From NCBI GenBank assembly GCA_963971425.1, contig OZ020519.1, positions 1,752,028 to 1,816,027 on the forward strand: DNA of 64,000 nucleotides, in the 5' to 3' direction. The notes under the pieces are model-generated. The model saw only the letters and a list, made by a program, of their open reading frames with translations. It was not told where the DNA came from and did no database searches. Source of the stretch: Bryoerythrophyllum caledonicum (Eukaryota; Streptophyta; Bryopsida; Pottiales; Pottiaceae). This document shows, piece by piece, positions 21,429 to 33,460 of the stretch. Numbering within the stretch: position 1 is the stretch's first letter; every line of letters begins with the position of its first letter. The position numbers and the translations under genes are program-made.

Positions 21429-23887
21429 CTAAGGAGTAACCTTGTCCTTTTGGATTCTGATTGTTTTGGCAGAATCCTCCTGAATAGACACTAACAAATT
21501 CTTCTCCTCATCATAATCCTGCTCAAGCTCCGCCTCCTCGGCATTCGTACTCTCAACATCACAATCACGACCACTTACCTCTCCAGATTGTGCCTTGACA
21601 GGACTCTCCTCATCAAGGAAACCTTCTTTCACAAGGATCTCCTTAAGCAACAAAATCATGCCATCTATCAACTGAGAAACCTGCACAAGAAAGCAAAGCA
21701 ACAACCGTGCAAATATGGCCAGGACCACCGAGATTCAGCAAAATATATTTCATATTTTGTTAATCTTAATGCCACATTCTTTTTGATGCACACTTACCTT
21801 CTCCCGAAAGTCCAGGTGCAAATGTCAATGCAAATTGGCGTTACCATCAAAAGACATCCCTGATCAAATCATATGCGCTGGGAGTCTGAGTCATATCCAA
21901 TATTGTGTAGACTGTCGAAATGCACATCATGCCAGCCAATTAGTCAAAAAAATAGATATTTGATGTCTACACAAAACCTTGGTTCAAGCACCAAAATTGT
22001 GCGTTGGACATGGGTAGTTGTGCCCGCAATTTTTTGCATTCTTGTTGTGATCTCTCCAGCAAGGGCTCAAGTTCTAGCCGACCTCTTTCAAAATATATTT
22101 TAGGCGTATTCTTAATCTGCTTCGCCCTGCGCAATCCCCTTTCTAAGTTAGAATGACATCCATTTCAAATGAGGATGCACAAAAAAGTTTCAATTGGACA
22201 TTAACATCTTGTCAAGCAAAGGTTTGATAAATCAAACCTTGTCAAGCAAAGACTATCCAAACAAAAATTATTTGTGCATACCCATTCAAATAGACAACCA
22301 AAGTTTTGAATTAAGAAACTTTTATTAAGAAACTTTTGATAGAGCAACTTCAAAAGGCACTTCAAATATTCCCATCTTGTAACTTTATTCCTTCAACTCC
22401 GACATACCTTAAAAACATAGGGCTTTTGAAAAAAAGTTGAACCCCAACAAAAAGTTTTTCCAATATATGAAGAACTATGAAGCACCTCTTTAGCAAGAAA
22501 CATAGCAAGAAGCAAGGACTTCATAGTTCTTCATATATGCTTCATAGCATCTCTTTAGCAAGAAACATAAATATTGTACCAGATCTAGGTATAAAAGATA
22601 TTTGATGTTCTGGCAAGGAGAATAAAATGGGTTTTTTATTCTCTCCTTCCTTTGCAAGAAAAAGAATAAATTAGTCTTTATAAATCAAACTATAAAAATT
22701 TCAAAAAAAATAAAATAATTGATATCTAATATGTAGTGAATTAAAAGAAATTGGTTACCTTCTAACAACCAAACAACAAATCCAAATCCGTTATCGTCCT
22801 TGTCTTTATACACTCTCCTAGCGTAATTTTTTATCACTGATGCAGACGTGAACTCCAAATTTCCAATTCGAGCAGCTGAAGTGGGAATATTTAGATGTTG
22901 TCTTTTTTTCTTCCATGTGTTTTATCCAAGATGGTAAACATCTAGATAACACATCCTGCATTTCATTCGCATAAGACTCCCCAACTAAATTCATCTCTTC
23001 TTGTTCTCCATTACCATACCTACAAAATAGTTAATAGATACCAATTAATAACAAGTTATAAAACTGTAAAGACGATTTAATTACAAATTACAATGATAAA
23101 AGCATAATGATTTTTTATAAACATAATATGATTACTACATACCTTCCAAATGTCCCTTTCCGATCATTCCGCCATCCCAACATAATCATTCCCCGAGAAA
23201 TTTTATTTCCATTTCTTTCCAAGAGCCTTGCTTTCGATTTTAAGCAATTTAACTTCTCTTTCTCTGTAGAATCAAACAAGAGCATTCCTAAGACATTCCC
23301 TAAATTGCCTTTCTCAACAAACACGGAAGATCGCACAATCTCTTTGCAATTTGTATGGTTAGATACATTTTTTTCTTCTTTCCATAATTCATAATAATTA
23401 AATGACTAGGTATGGAGTTAGGTATCCTCATCATAAGTTCAGCAACTCCCCCTGAAGAAAAAAATCATCACATTAATCAATTTACGCATTTACATAAAAA
23501 CCTCAAAATATTCCAAAAATTCCAAAAAACTTTGAAGGCACAGATCTTTTAAAGGAAAATATTTTCTTTTGAAAGTCAAGCCAAACTTGCATTCTTCAAC
23601 TTTTTTTTTCTTTCATAGAAAATTCCAAATCGTCCTAGCCTTTGAACAACTTCGAAATTTTCAGGACCCACAAAATTTAATGAAAGCCTTCTATGTCTTT
23701 TCCCTTGAATATGAATTCCTTTTTGCAAGTTAATATTTTGCACTTCTTTCTTACAAGGAATACAAAGAAGTGACACGATGCCTGCAAACCATGCAAATAA
23801 GAAAATCAAACCTAATGAGGATGTAAAACATTTTTCATGATGTACATAAAGAAAATAACCTTCCATTTGAAAAGCATAATAAGGCAA
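21429..23887 (-). CDS. Unrecognised multi-exon gene
   Basis: Several minus-strand open stretches have matching splice borders. One near 23780-23590 contains GIVSLLCIPCKKEVQNINLQ and VVQRLGRFGIFYERKKK. One near 23455-23145 contains GVAELMMRIPNSIPSHLIIM and RGMIMLGWRNDRKGTFGRY before a GTATGT donor. One near 23020-22760 contains NYARRVYKDKDDNGFGFVVW. The last, 21686-21429, follows a TTGTGCAG acceptor and ends SAKTIRIQKDKVTP-stop after a long Glu-rich stretch. A shift of frame near 23350 and a stop near 22910 suggest decay. I do not recognise the family. The short exon pieces resemble other transposon-borne genes here, but no terminal repeats are seen. Exon limits are approximate. Confidence 0.35.
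22459..22568. repeat. Inverted plus direct repeat cluster
   Basis: ATATATGAAGAACTATGAAG and its inverse CTTCATAGTTCTTCATATAT form arms about 40 bp apart. Next to each arm stands a direct copy of CTCTTTAGCAAGAAACATA. It looks like a small local duplication with inversion or a MITE remnant. Confidence 0.5.
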
Positions 23888-24356
23888 TTATACCAATTAA
23901 TCATCTACAAAACATAAGCAATATAATCAACATACCTCAAGAGTCAGTAGGTTCGAAGCTGGGAGCAGGGACAAGTCTAGTGAGCGACACAAAAAAGAAC
24001 ACCCTAAGATCCGCGAGACAAATCCCAAACTAATCACAGTTATCTATGCCCATGAGTAAATAGCAGCCTCCTTCAAAGCAGCAAGTTCATTCACATGTCT
24101 CACACGAAATAGAAAAATAGGATTGTCGTAGTACGTGTTGGCAAGTATTCACATCTTAACACAAAGATACCCTTAAGGCAATCGTTACCACAGAGAGTCA
24201 CCGAGAACTACAACGACTAACAACAAGCCAAAAATCTATCCAATGTCAACTATACAATAGATACAATCAAAAGAAAGGAGGGAATAAAGGTTTAGATCAC
24301 AAAGCCTGGGTGTTAATTACACCAAGTACCCCTTTCTTCGTACGCGTGTTGTCTTC

Positions 24357-24450
24357 TCGTACGACCTACCTCGTACGACCTACCTCGTACGTCCTACCTC
24401 GTTCGTCCTACCTCGTACGTCCTACCTCGTACGTCCTACCTTGTACGGGT
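24357..24450. repeat. 14-bp minisatellite
   Basis: About six to seven tandem copies of CCTACCTCGTACGT with few changes (GACC or GTCC variants). No coding role is seen. Confidence 0.8.
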
Positions 24451-25900
24451 AGGAAGGACTTTTATTACTCAAACTTTATATTAGAGCTAGGGCTTATAGT
24501 TACACCTATGCACAATATGGACATCCAGAGTACATGCGTATCTGGTAGAGGTTTTTATCACCACGGACGATGATCCGAGGACTCATAGAGATTTTAGTGT
24601 TTGACACAAGTAACACAGACTCTTCCTCCCATTCTCTCCTTCTAACTCTACTCACTGACTTAGATGGTTATGGCGTCACTCAGATCCCCCCGAAGGAGGG
24701 GTTAGACCCGTGTTTCCGAGACTCTGAGTGGCGTAATGTAAGTGAACAAGGGGCCTACCCGCCCACTATCCGTCCTCCTCTCAGTCTCCCTCCACATCCG
24801 ATGCGGCTGGAGGTAGGGTGCTTCAGGGAATGATACGAGTCTTCACAACCCACACCAACCGATACGCCGGAAGGTCACTCAAGACTCACTATGACCCTTA
24901 CACATCCGTCATTCCCCCCTCGTCCTTCCCTAGACACGTATAATCTCACCTGTTATTCCCATCCACCCCAACTATTCTACTTGATGGAACAAGAAAACAA
25001 CTGTAACGGTTTAGAGTTAGAGTCACGCCCCTACTAACTATCCTCTCACCTCACCTATTATTCTCATCCACCCAGACTAATCTACTTGATGGAACAAGGA
25101 AACAATGATTAGACAATTAGTATAGACTTGAGGAGTGGACTACTTGAAATGGCACTCACAGTCATGTATGCAATCTGAGCTCTCCAACCTTCGAAGGTCT
25201 TCTCAGAGCGTAGGTTTAGAATTCAAACTGAAAGCAAATACACACATCAAGCAGTGTAGAGAGAGGCCACGAGGCTCCTCTCTTATACCGCGAAGGACTC
25301 ACACAAGAGTCCAAACTCAAACGATACCTTCTAACTAAAACGACGCATTAACTACTCTTGGGGGCGGTGGCTACCACCCACACGACGTGCACTGTCAGAA
25401 GGTAACTTATTACACAAAACCCAAGGCAAAACCAAGTCAAAACCAAAGTCAACCGGGGGCCAAATCTCAGAATGAACAGTGACCTACAAACCAAGGTCCT
25501 TACCCTACAAACGTAGGGTCCTACCTACCCTGAGCCAACTCCTCGAGTCTCTTCTTCTCCTCCTTTCTTCTACGCTTCTTGGAGCTTTGGTTCGTAGAAG
25601 GGGTGGGTGCGGCCGTAGCAAGTGTCATCAAGGGTGCCAAAGTGGCATCCGTGGGCTGAGTGGGAGTGGAAAACGGACGGGACACCATTTCTCTTGCAGA
25701 GAAAGTGGTGCCCGTTCCGGTGGAGGTAACTGGTAAGGAGACTGGAATTGGAGGAAACTCGGATCGAGCTAGAAGATTGATACCTGGTTCGGAGTCGTCG
25801 TAATATCCGGGCCGGATGTAAGAACCGGGAGGTGCTAGTGAGAAGAACTCTCACTGGTAGTCTTTCCTAGGGGAAAGACACTCGATGATGGGACCATAAC
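24451..25900. other. Non-coding with a ~100-bp direct duplication
   Basis: The phrase CATCCACCC ... TCTACTTGATGGAACAAG occurs twice (near 24960 and 25068), so about 100 bp was duplicated. The rest, downstream of the minus-strand gag-like relic, holds no supported gene. A paired LTR could not be found. Confidence 0.35.
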
Positions 25901-26002
25901 TGGTGCAGAACGAACGGGGTCGCCGCGGGGTGGCTGGTGATGACGGATCATGGGTGGAGGTTCTACCCCTGCATCTGAGCTCTCCTTCCAACCACTCTGT
26001 GT

Positions 26003-27479
26003 CTAGGTGGTGATTTCTGAAGGAGATGGTCTCGCAGGAACACTCGTAGGTCGTACGAGAGGAGTTGGACTGTCAAGGTCCACCACCACCTTCCCTTTGT
26101 TGTTGCCGGTGTCGCAATCTTCCGTGTCGGAGTCCGAATCTCCATCCTTGCTTGAGCTATCGGAGTCATCCACGAACTTGGGTAAGATGTGTGTGAGGTT
26201 GCTTACCAATAATCTCATGCTGGCATAAGCCTCCTCAACCTTCACGGTTTGCTCCATCATGAATGCGATCACCCTCTTGCTCGAAATGTGGTCATCCCTC
26301 TCCAACCTAGCATCGAACATCCGGGCCTTGAGTACAACATCTGCAGGTAGGTGCAAAGCATCCTCCACTCATTGTAATGCCTCCGCAGAGGCATTAGCTT
26401 GGAGAAGAGCCTCCTTTTGCCTCCAAGGCTCGACTCTTCATCTTGGACATCTCAAGGATGAGTCGGTGGACCTTCTGCTCCATACTACAAAGGTCACCCG
26501 CTCCTCCTATACTTTCCTTGATCGCCGCGACTAGTCCTTGGATGGATGGGTTGCCCACCAAGCTGCTCACATGTGCCAATGTCTTGTCCGTATCTTCTAC
26601 ATACACCCGAAGGGCCTCAATTAGCTCGGATGCTCGGCAGGTCTTGTCTCTGAGGTGTGTGGGTCCGATAACTGCTGCGCAGAGTGCGGCTCGGGTCCGA
26701 GTGGAAGGGGCTCCTCCTTCTCTCCTTCTCTGGCGCTTGGGGGGTGGGGGTACCTCTTCTATTGATGGGGAGGAAGTGCTTCCTCCTTCAGAGCCTGACT
26801 CGAACTCCGATTCGGTCCTTTGGAACTTCTTCATCATCAAATGAGTCCCGTACGCCGTTGTCTCCTCTGGCGTTGTTTCCTTGAAGTGATGGTAGAGGTG
26901 GATCAAGAAGGGGCAAAGAGGAGAACGCTTGGCATTGCTAACACTCTTTATCAACCGGAGTACTACGTCCTTCACGATGATGGCCCAATTCACCATCCTC
27001 TCCCCTAGATACGATCCGTACACGGTGTTGGCAAGGGTCACGGTGACTCGTGTAGGTTTTTCAGGGTGTAGAATAGGTACAAGGAATGCAAAGACACGTC
27101 GTGCTCGAGGGTCTATGCAATCCTTCAAACTGTAACCATTCTTGGAGTCCTTGGTACTGAATCGTCCTTTGGCATACTCCTCTTTCTTCAAACTAGTCCA
27201 TCTTGCACCTTGCCGAGGGAACTCGTACACCTTCTACCACTTCTCCATAGTCCACCAATTTGGGCAAGCCCGGATACTATCTCCTTCGGGTTCCGGCAAA
27301 GAGTCCTGCCTTAACTCCTGCACCGTGGACTCAATGCAAAAAATCCAGCAACGTTTGAGGAGGGAGAGGCATCCCATGCGGAGGAGATCCTCCTTGAGCT
27401 CAGTAAGCTCAAGAGGTTCCTTGGGGATGGTGGGAAAAATGGCTTTGATCGAGGCTAGTATCAGGTTGGAAGAGGCCAT
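26003..27479 (-). pseudogene. Decayed gag-like or plant-specific coiled-coil ORF
   Basis: One long minus-strand frame starts with ATG at 27479 (MASSNLILASIKAIFPTIPK) and is broken by a TAG at 27234 (between EKW and KVYEF), a one-base shift near 26410 and a TGA at about 26371. Joined, the product would be near 490 residues. It has a globular N-terminal half with LANTVYGSYLGERMVNWAII and CPFLIHLYHHF, then a Ser/Glu- and Pro-rich linker (SIEEVPPPPKRQRRRE), a helical region, and an acidic Asp/Ser tail (DDSDSSSKDGDSDSDTED). No nucleic-acid-binding knuckle, protease or polymerase follows. The layout resembles orphan gag-like or transposon-associated proteins common in plant repeats; the family is not certain. 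Confidence 0.45.
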
Positions 27480-27659
27480 GACCCCCCCCTATTTCCTCGT
27501 TCTACTTCCTTCCCTCTTGTTTGCAATTCTTGGGTACCGGCTGCTCCCTCGTGGACTGTCTTGGAGTACCAGCTCGTCTTCTCGGGTTCCCCAAGTTCTG
27601 TGCTCCGGTCTGGACCTCTCCGGTGCTGCAGCTGGTGTGATGGTGCCTCTAGGCGGGTA

Positions 27660-28970
27660 AGTAGTGGTGCCTCCGGCTCGGCTACTACAGTACCCCCCGG
27701 GCTGTAAGGAACAGGGCCTCCGAGCTTACCTCAACAGTGCCTCCGGGCTGTAAGAATGAGTGCCTCTGGGCTTACCTCGACAGCGCCTCCGGGCTTGTAC
27801 GTGAAGGTGCCTCCAGGCTGTAAGGATGAGTGCCTCCGGGCTTACACGTGAAGGTGCCTCCGGGCTTTGTACGCGAAGGTGCCTCCGGGCTGTAAGGATG
27901 AGTGCCTCCGGGCTTACACGTGAAGGTGCCTCCGGGCTTTGTACGCGAAGGTGCCTCCGGGCTGTAAGGATGAGTGCCTCCGGGAGTAAGGATGAGTGCC
28001 TCCGGGCCTACTTCGACAACGCCTCAAGGCTTGTACGTGAAGGTGCCTCCAGGTTTGTACGCGAAGGTGCCTCCGGGCAGTAAGCAACAGTGCCTCCGGG
28101 AGTAAGGATGAGTGCCTCCGGGCTTACCTCGACAGCGCCTCCGGGCTTGTACATGAAGGTGCCTCCGGGCTTATACGCGAAGGTACCTTCGGGCTGTAAG
28201 CAACAGTGCCTCCGGGAGTAAGGATGAGTGCCTCCGGGCTTACCTCGACAGTACTTCCGGGCTTGTACGTGAAGGTGCCTCCGGGCTTATACGCGAAGGT
28301 GCCTCCGGGCTTATACGCGAAGGTGCCTCCGGGCTTGTACGCGAAGGTGCCTCCGGGCTGTAAGGATGAGTGCCTCCGGGCTTATCTCGACAGCGCCTCC
28401 GAGCTTGTACGTGAAGGTGCCTCCGGGCTTGTACGCGAAGGTGCCTCCGGGCTGTAAGGATGAGTGCCTCCGGGCTTTTCTTGACAGCGCCTCCGGGCTT
28501 GTACGTGAAGGTGCCTCCGGGCTTGTACGTGAAGGTGCCTCCGGGCTTGTATGTGAAGGTGCCTCCGGGCTTGTACGCGATGGTGCCTCCGGGCTGTAAG
28601 GATGAGTGCCTCCGGGCTTACACGTGAAGGTGCCTCCGGGCTTGTACACGAAGGTACCTCCGGGCTTGTAAGGATGAGTGCCTCCGGGAGTAAGGATGAG
28701 TGCCTCCGGGCTTACCTCGACAGCGCCTCCAGGTTTGTACGTGAAGGTGCCTCCGGGCTGTAAGCAACAGTGCCTCCGGGAGTAAGGATGAGTGCCTCCG
28801 GGCTTACCTCGACAGCGCCTCCGGGTTTGTACGTGAAGGTGCCTCCGGGCTTGTACGCGAAGGTGCCTCCGGGCTTACACGTGAAGGTGCTTCCGGGCTG
28901 TAAGGATGAGTGCCCCCGGGAGTAAGGATGAGTGCCTCCGGGCTTACCTCGACAGCGCCTCCGAGCTTGT
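27660..28970. repeat. 1.3-kb minisatellite of 23/24-bp units
   Basis: More than 50 units share the core GCCTCCGGGCT. Three spacer types alternate: TGTAAGGATGAGT, TACCTCGACAGC and TGTACGCGAAGGT. This gives 23- and 24-bp units arranged in higher-order groups of roughly four. The 24-bp units read through as an eight-residue repeat (GASGLVRE on +, SPEAPSRT on -), but frames change wherever a 23-bp unit occurs, so no long protein is encoded. It lies just upstream of the minus-strand gag-like ORF. Confidence 0.85.
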
Positions 28971-29219
28971 AATCGTCCTCTCCCTACTTCTGCCTCAGCT
29001 CGTCTTCTCACTTGTTCTTGGCTCAGCTCGTCTTCTCTCTAATCAGTGGTGCTATAGAGGTCGGGTGGAGTCGGTTAAGTAGTTGACCGGAGCTCAAGGG
29101 GAAGATTCCGACGGGTTGCGGCTGTAGATTCCACGTTCCTTCCTTTTGTTCCAGCTTTTGCTCCGGGCTCGGCACATTCGATTCTCGCTTTACAACTTGC
29201 GTTTGTCTCTCACTCCTCG

Positions 29220-29340
29220 TCCAGATCAATCTTCAGGGCGTGGGGTTCGGGCTTGGGGTCCGGGCTTAGGCTCCGGCTTGGGCTCCGGGCTTGGGATGGC
29301 TCGGTCCTTGGCCGTATCCGGGCTTGGGCTGTACTAGCTC
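29220..29340. repeat. GC-rich degenerate GGGCTTGGGCTCC repeat
   Basis: About seven imperfect copies of a 12-15-bp GGGCTTGGGNTCCG phrase, G-rich on the plus strand. It has the same CCGGGCTT core as the array at 27660-28970 and may derive from it. Confidence 0.5.
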
Positions 29341-31010
29341 TCGGGACGCTGGTTTGAGATCCGAGCTTGGGCTGGTCCCAAGTCCATGCTTCGTGGTTTT
29401 AAGGTATCCTTACAGTCCCTTTTAATTTTGCACCCTAACCTATCGAATAAACTATACCAAAGTAGTATTAGCCTAAAACCTGAACTAATTAGTCTAGGAT
29501 TAGCATAATTAACCTCTTAACTAAAAAAAATAAAAATTTGTGGTACGACAAGGATCAAATTAAATTTGAAAGAAAATTCAAATCTGTGACACAGTCCAAA
29601 TACAGAGTCTTCCTATACACACCTTTCTCCGCAAATTTCAAAATTGATAATCCTTGCGCAAAACCAGATGGAATGACGTCAAGATGGAGTGACATTGCCT
29701 TTGTATTTTCTCCCCTAAACCAACAGATGTGAAAAAACAACAAAATAAAACAAAATAAAACCTTGGAACACCAATTTCCCACATCTCCCTTTGTTGCCTG
29801 CTTTAGCCATGTATATCACGAAGCCCACAGTTGAACGCACATCCGATCAACACGCATGCAGTGCCACCTAACGTCAGTTCTCTCCGCCGGCTTCCTCAAA
29901 ACCACCTACAACTATTGCAGCCTTCTTTAATAGATAAACACCAACTATAAGTGTTGTAGCCTTCAGCGGTCGCTGCTTGCAACACCTTTGACCACTCTCA
30001 TACTAATGGCTTCCTTAAAACCGGCAAGTCCGGTACTAGCTCTCCAGAATAGCGCAAAACTCACAATCATGCCTGACACAGTGTCAAAACCCAACATGAA
30101 TAATGACTTCTTCATGCTCTCCTCACAGCTTCATAGTCTTCACAATCACCTCTCTCACCATACAGCAACGACCATTCTACAATGCCATTTTTCTCATGTC
30201 TTCACCTGCGGTCAGTATCGATGTTGCGCCATCCACTGCCACTGCTAAATCGCTTCTACAGCCATAGAACATGCAGCCAAGATTCCAAAGCTTGCGCAAT
30301 CTGCTCACATTTCTCGTGCATCCTACTTCAGCAAAACCCTGATCTCTTCTCATGGCAGCACCTCCAAAATCCACTCCAAAATCACCTACAACTATTGCAG
30401 CCTTCTCTTGCAACAACCTCGACACGCAACACCCGTTCTCATCTTTTGCACAGTTAACGAGGTAGAACCTTGTCGCGAAGGGCGGACAAGAAACAGTGGG
30501 CCGTCTCTCTGCCCACCCGTCCTTCTGCCGACCAGGCCTCCCCAAAAGGCACGTCGGCCCAACCCCAGCCCACGAGGCTCCCACGGTTTGGCTCCCTAAT
30601 GGATAAGCGCAGCACACAGAGCGGCAAGCAACAATGGCGCGGAGGCGGCAAGCAAGCGGAGCAGGAGCATGCCAATGGCACAGCAACGACCAAGCAGAGT
30701 GCAACGAGGAGTGGAGCGGAGGGTGGAAGAGCACCGGCGGTGAACAGTCTTGAAGAACAAAGGCTCGAGGGCACGAAGAGCGAAAACACAACCTGAAACC
30801 CTAACCCTAGCCCACGCGGGCACGTGTGCACGACAGAACGATGGCCGTCTTTGTGGGACCCAAGTCCAGACCGCGAAAGGGCGGACTTCTATTCACAGCA
30901 AATGTCCTATTACTCATGTGCACCAAAAAACTAAAGTGGGCTGAAGTATCTGTTGTTCCATTTGATTGTACAAGTAGATAACCTTGAAACTAAGTGGAAC
31001 TGACACACAC
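29341..31010. other. No supported gene; GC-rich island 30.45-30.85 kb
   Basis: A phrase CCTACAACTATTGCAGCCTTCT-like occurs near 29908 and again near 30384, showing a local duplication. The GC-rich island yields overlapping open frames on both strands (up to 204 codons) with biased composition and no recognisable domain. I take them as chance. Confidence 0.35.
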
Positions 31011-31012
31011 TC

Positions 31013-32202
31013 ATGCATATTTCCTTGAGCACAAACAGTCTTGGAGGCACGTGCATAAAGTTCTACAAAGACAGCTCAAAGGATTGCAAGAAGACGAACA
31101 ATTGCCAGGACAAGAAGATGCTTAAGTCTTGTTGCCAGCACCAGCACAGGACAACGTCGAAGAGCACATCACGGAAACTCAGTACTGAACTTCCACAGAG
31201 GTCAAAGCCAACTTGTAAACTCTGCACCAGTTCTGGTAAGAAGAAAAAAGCAAGAAGTGAGAAGCTCCCCGACTCCATTCCTGTTGATGTGAACATGTTG
31301 TCTGATATCGATCTGGTCACTATAGTTCAATATGCGATGGGTTTGAGCCTCCAAGCACTACACCAATAATGTTCATTAGTGTTCGCAACACTATTTACGA
31401 ACTTAAATGCTAAATGTCAATTATCCTACTAATGTAACTACATTAAATGTCAATTTAAACACTAATTGCCAATTTTTGTAATTTTTTCCCTTGTTACATT
31501 TTAACATATTGACATTTAGTGTTGGTTATGTAACAATTCATTGCAAGTCACCCAAATCTTGCCACATGCCAAATGATGATTTCGGGGGCAATTTTTGTCC
31601 AATTTGAGATTTTTCTGTGCCTATCTGAACTGATTTGAAAAGACGCTTCCAATGGCACCTTACCCATCTTCAAATTCGTCTTAAATAAAAAGTTATAGCG
31701 AATATTTTTGGGCAGATTTCTTGAGTTTTGGTTGAAAGTTTGAGGAGGCATATCTTTATCAATTTCGCACCAATTCTATCGAGTTAGGTGACCATCTCAT
31801 GTGTTTTTTCAAGGAGATTCCATCGGTATATGGTACATCTTCAAATTCGCCGTGATGCAAAAGTTATGAGCAATTTTGTTGGGCTGATTTTTTTGACATT
31901 AAACACTAAATGTAAACAAATTGACATTTACTGAAAGTCAGGTCATAGGGGTAGTTACACTATTGTTGCCATAACACTAATGAACATTATCAGTGTAGTG
32001 CTAAGAGAAGTGAAACATTGGCTTTCAGATAGAGAAGAGGTACAGTAGAAGGTCCCAAAATTACGTGATAGCCAGGCGCTGAGCAACGTCGAAGTGGTAC
32101 ACAAAGTTGCCAAGTGGGCAATTCACACTAATCTTGTGCAGTGTTTGTCCCCATGTGATAGTGACGGTTTTGAACTAGAAAACTCGAAGTTAGTTGAATG
32201 AT
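31013..32202 (+). pseudogene. Small Lys/Cys-rich ORF interrupted by a CACTA MITE
   Basis: The frame from 31013 encodes about 113 residues with CxxC-like pairs (CCQHQH, CKLCTSSGKKKKARSEK), then an ordered end (SIPVDVNMLSDIDLVTIVQY). It is interrupted at 31356 by the MITE. After it, a frame from 32001 to 32202 (LREVKHWLSDREEVQ, a TAG, then KVPKLRDSQALSNVEVVHKV) looks like its continuation. The family is not recognised. The TAG and the insertion make it non-functional. Confidence 0.35.
31356..32000. mobile_element. CACTA-type MITE (645 bp)
   Basis: The left end is CACTACACCAATAATGTTCA; the inverted right end is CACTACACTGATAATGTTCA. Both continue TTAGTGTT, giving about 28 bp of terminal repeat with two changes. 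CACTA at both ends is the hallmark of the En/Spm superfamily. A 3-bp target duplication is not evident (AAG left, CTA right). There is no coding sequence. The interior holds further copies of ACATTTAGTGTT-like repeats near both ends. Confidence 0.85.
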
Positions 32203-32867
32203 TATGATAGGCCTATACTAGGGATAATTTGGTTTTGGAGCAGTGGCATACACCATAGCCTGTAGGATTATAAGTGTGTACTCTCTTCTAAATTCGGCAG
32301 TTATGTCTCCCCAATATTTCAGAGGTTACCTTGTTACCTGTTATTTAATTATTGTAGTAATTATTGTTATCAGTAGTAAAAATCAAAGAACTGTGTAGTA
32401 ATCATACTGAAGTGAAAAGTCTCCATGAAACATATGTTAACATTATTGATGTACAATTTACTTCCATAGTTTGACTATAAAAAAGATCTTTCAAAGGTCC
32501 AGTGACACTCACTCCAGGCAAAGCACCATTTCTAAAGCCACGTCTAAATAAAAATCAACGCTTTTGCTTGAGCTGGGGAGCCCTACCCTCTCTAGATGGG
32601 AACAGTAGGAAAGCAATGCCAAGAATGCGTTCCCAACACAGGGAATTTCCACCCTTGGGCGGTCTTGGAGTTGTTCTCAACATCGTGACCATAGAAGACT
32701 GCAACTACACCGTTCACTGAATATAGTGTAGGTAATGTGGATGAAAATTGAGGTGGACCACATCAATTTTGGTTATTATATAATACTAGTGGGGTACTCG
32801 TGTCCTCCGGACACAACATTTTTTTGTGTTGAGTCCCCACCTCCCCATCCCCTAGCCCTTTCCCTCC

Positions 32868-33003
32868 AATCCATCGTCCCCTCCGTCCTTGTCCCATGTC
32901 CCCTTGTCCCCTGTCCCCTTGTTCCCTGTCCCCTTGGCCCCCGTCCCCCGTCCCCCGTCCCCCGTCCCCCGTCCCCCGTCCCCCGTCCCTGTCCCTGTCC
33001 CGT
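32868..33003. repeat. CCCCCGT minisatellite
   Basis: A degenerate CCCCTGTCCCCTTGT stretch passes into about seven exact copies of the 7-mer CCCCCGT. The complementary strand has regularly spaced G runs of four to five, able in principle to form a G-quadruplex. Confidence 0.8.
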
Positions 33004-33264
33004 CCTTTTATCCAAAACCCTAACTTTTAGTGCCCATCGTCCCGACGGGGAGAGCGGAGTGTGGTGTGTTAAATTTACGTTTGTATGTTTTGTATTTTAA
33101 AACCTATAAGCTTGAATCGAATCTAATTGGAAAAGTACATATATTTTTGGAGTGCATGTAAACGTTACCCTAGCTTAAATCCACTTCAAAAATAAAGTAC
33201 TTTTGCTTTACATTTGCATTTTGATCAACCCTTTGTGCACATAAGTATCATTTGCCCAATATAA

Positions 33265-33460
33265 GAGGAGAAACCCCTTCACATCAAGAGGTCAAAATCA
33301 AGAGTCATTAGGTAACTACCTAATATAGGAGGAGAAAACCCTTCACATCAAGAGGTCAAAATCAAGAGTCATTAGGTTACTACCTAATATCAAGAGTCAA
33401 GAAGAGTGCATCACCGTGCCTCACCCTTCACATCAAGAGGTCAAAATCAAGAAAGAGAGT
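33265..33460. repeat. 64-bp tandem repeat
   Basis: CTTCACATCAAGAGGTCAAA occurs at 33277, 33341 and 33426. The first two units are 64 bp apart and nearly identical; the third is partial and shifted. Confidence 0.75.

Noticed and set aside
27660-28970. CRISPR-like array
   Set aside because: Units are 23/24 bp with recurring, not unique, spacers; there are no cas genes and the sequence is plant nuclear. It is a minisatellite.
24300-29340. Complete LTR retrotransposon around the gag-like ORF
   Set aside because: No paired LTR, primer-binding site, protease, reverse transcriptase or integrase could be seen.
30177-30831. Protein genes in the GC-rich island
   Set aside because: Several long frames overlap on both strands with biased composition and no domain; expected by chance in GC-rich DNA.
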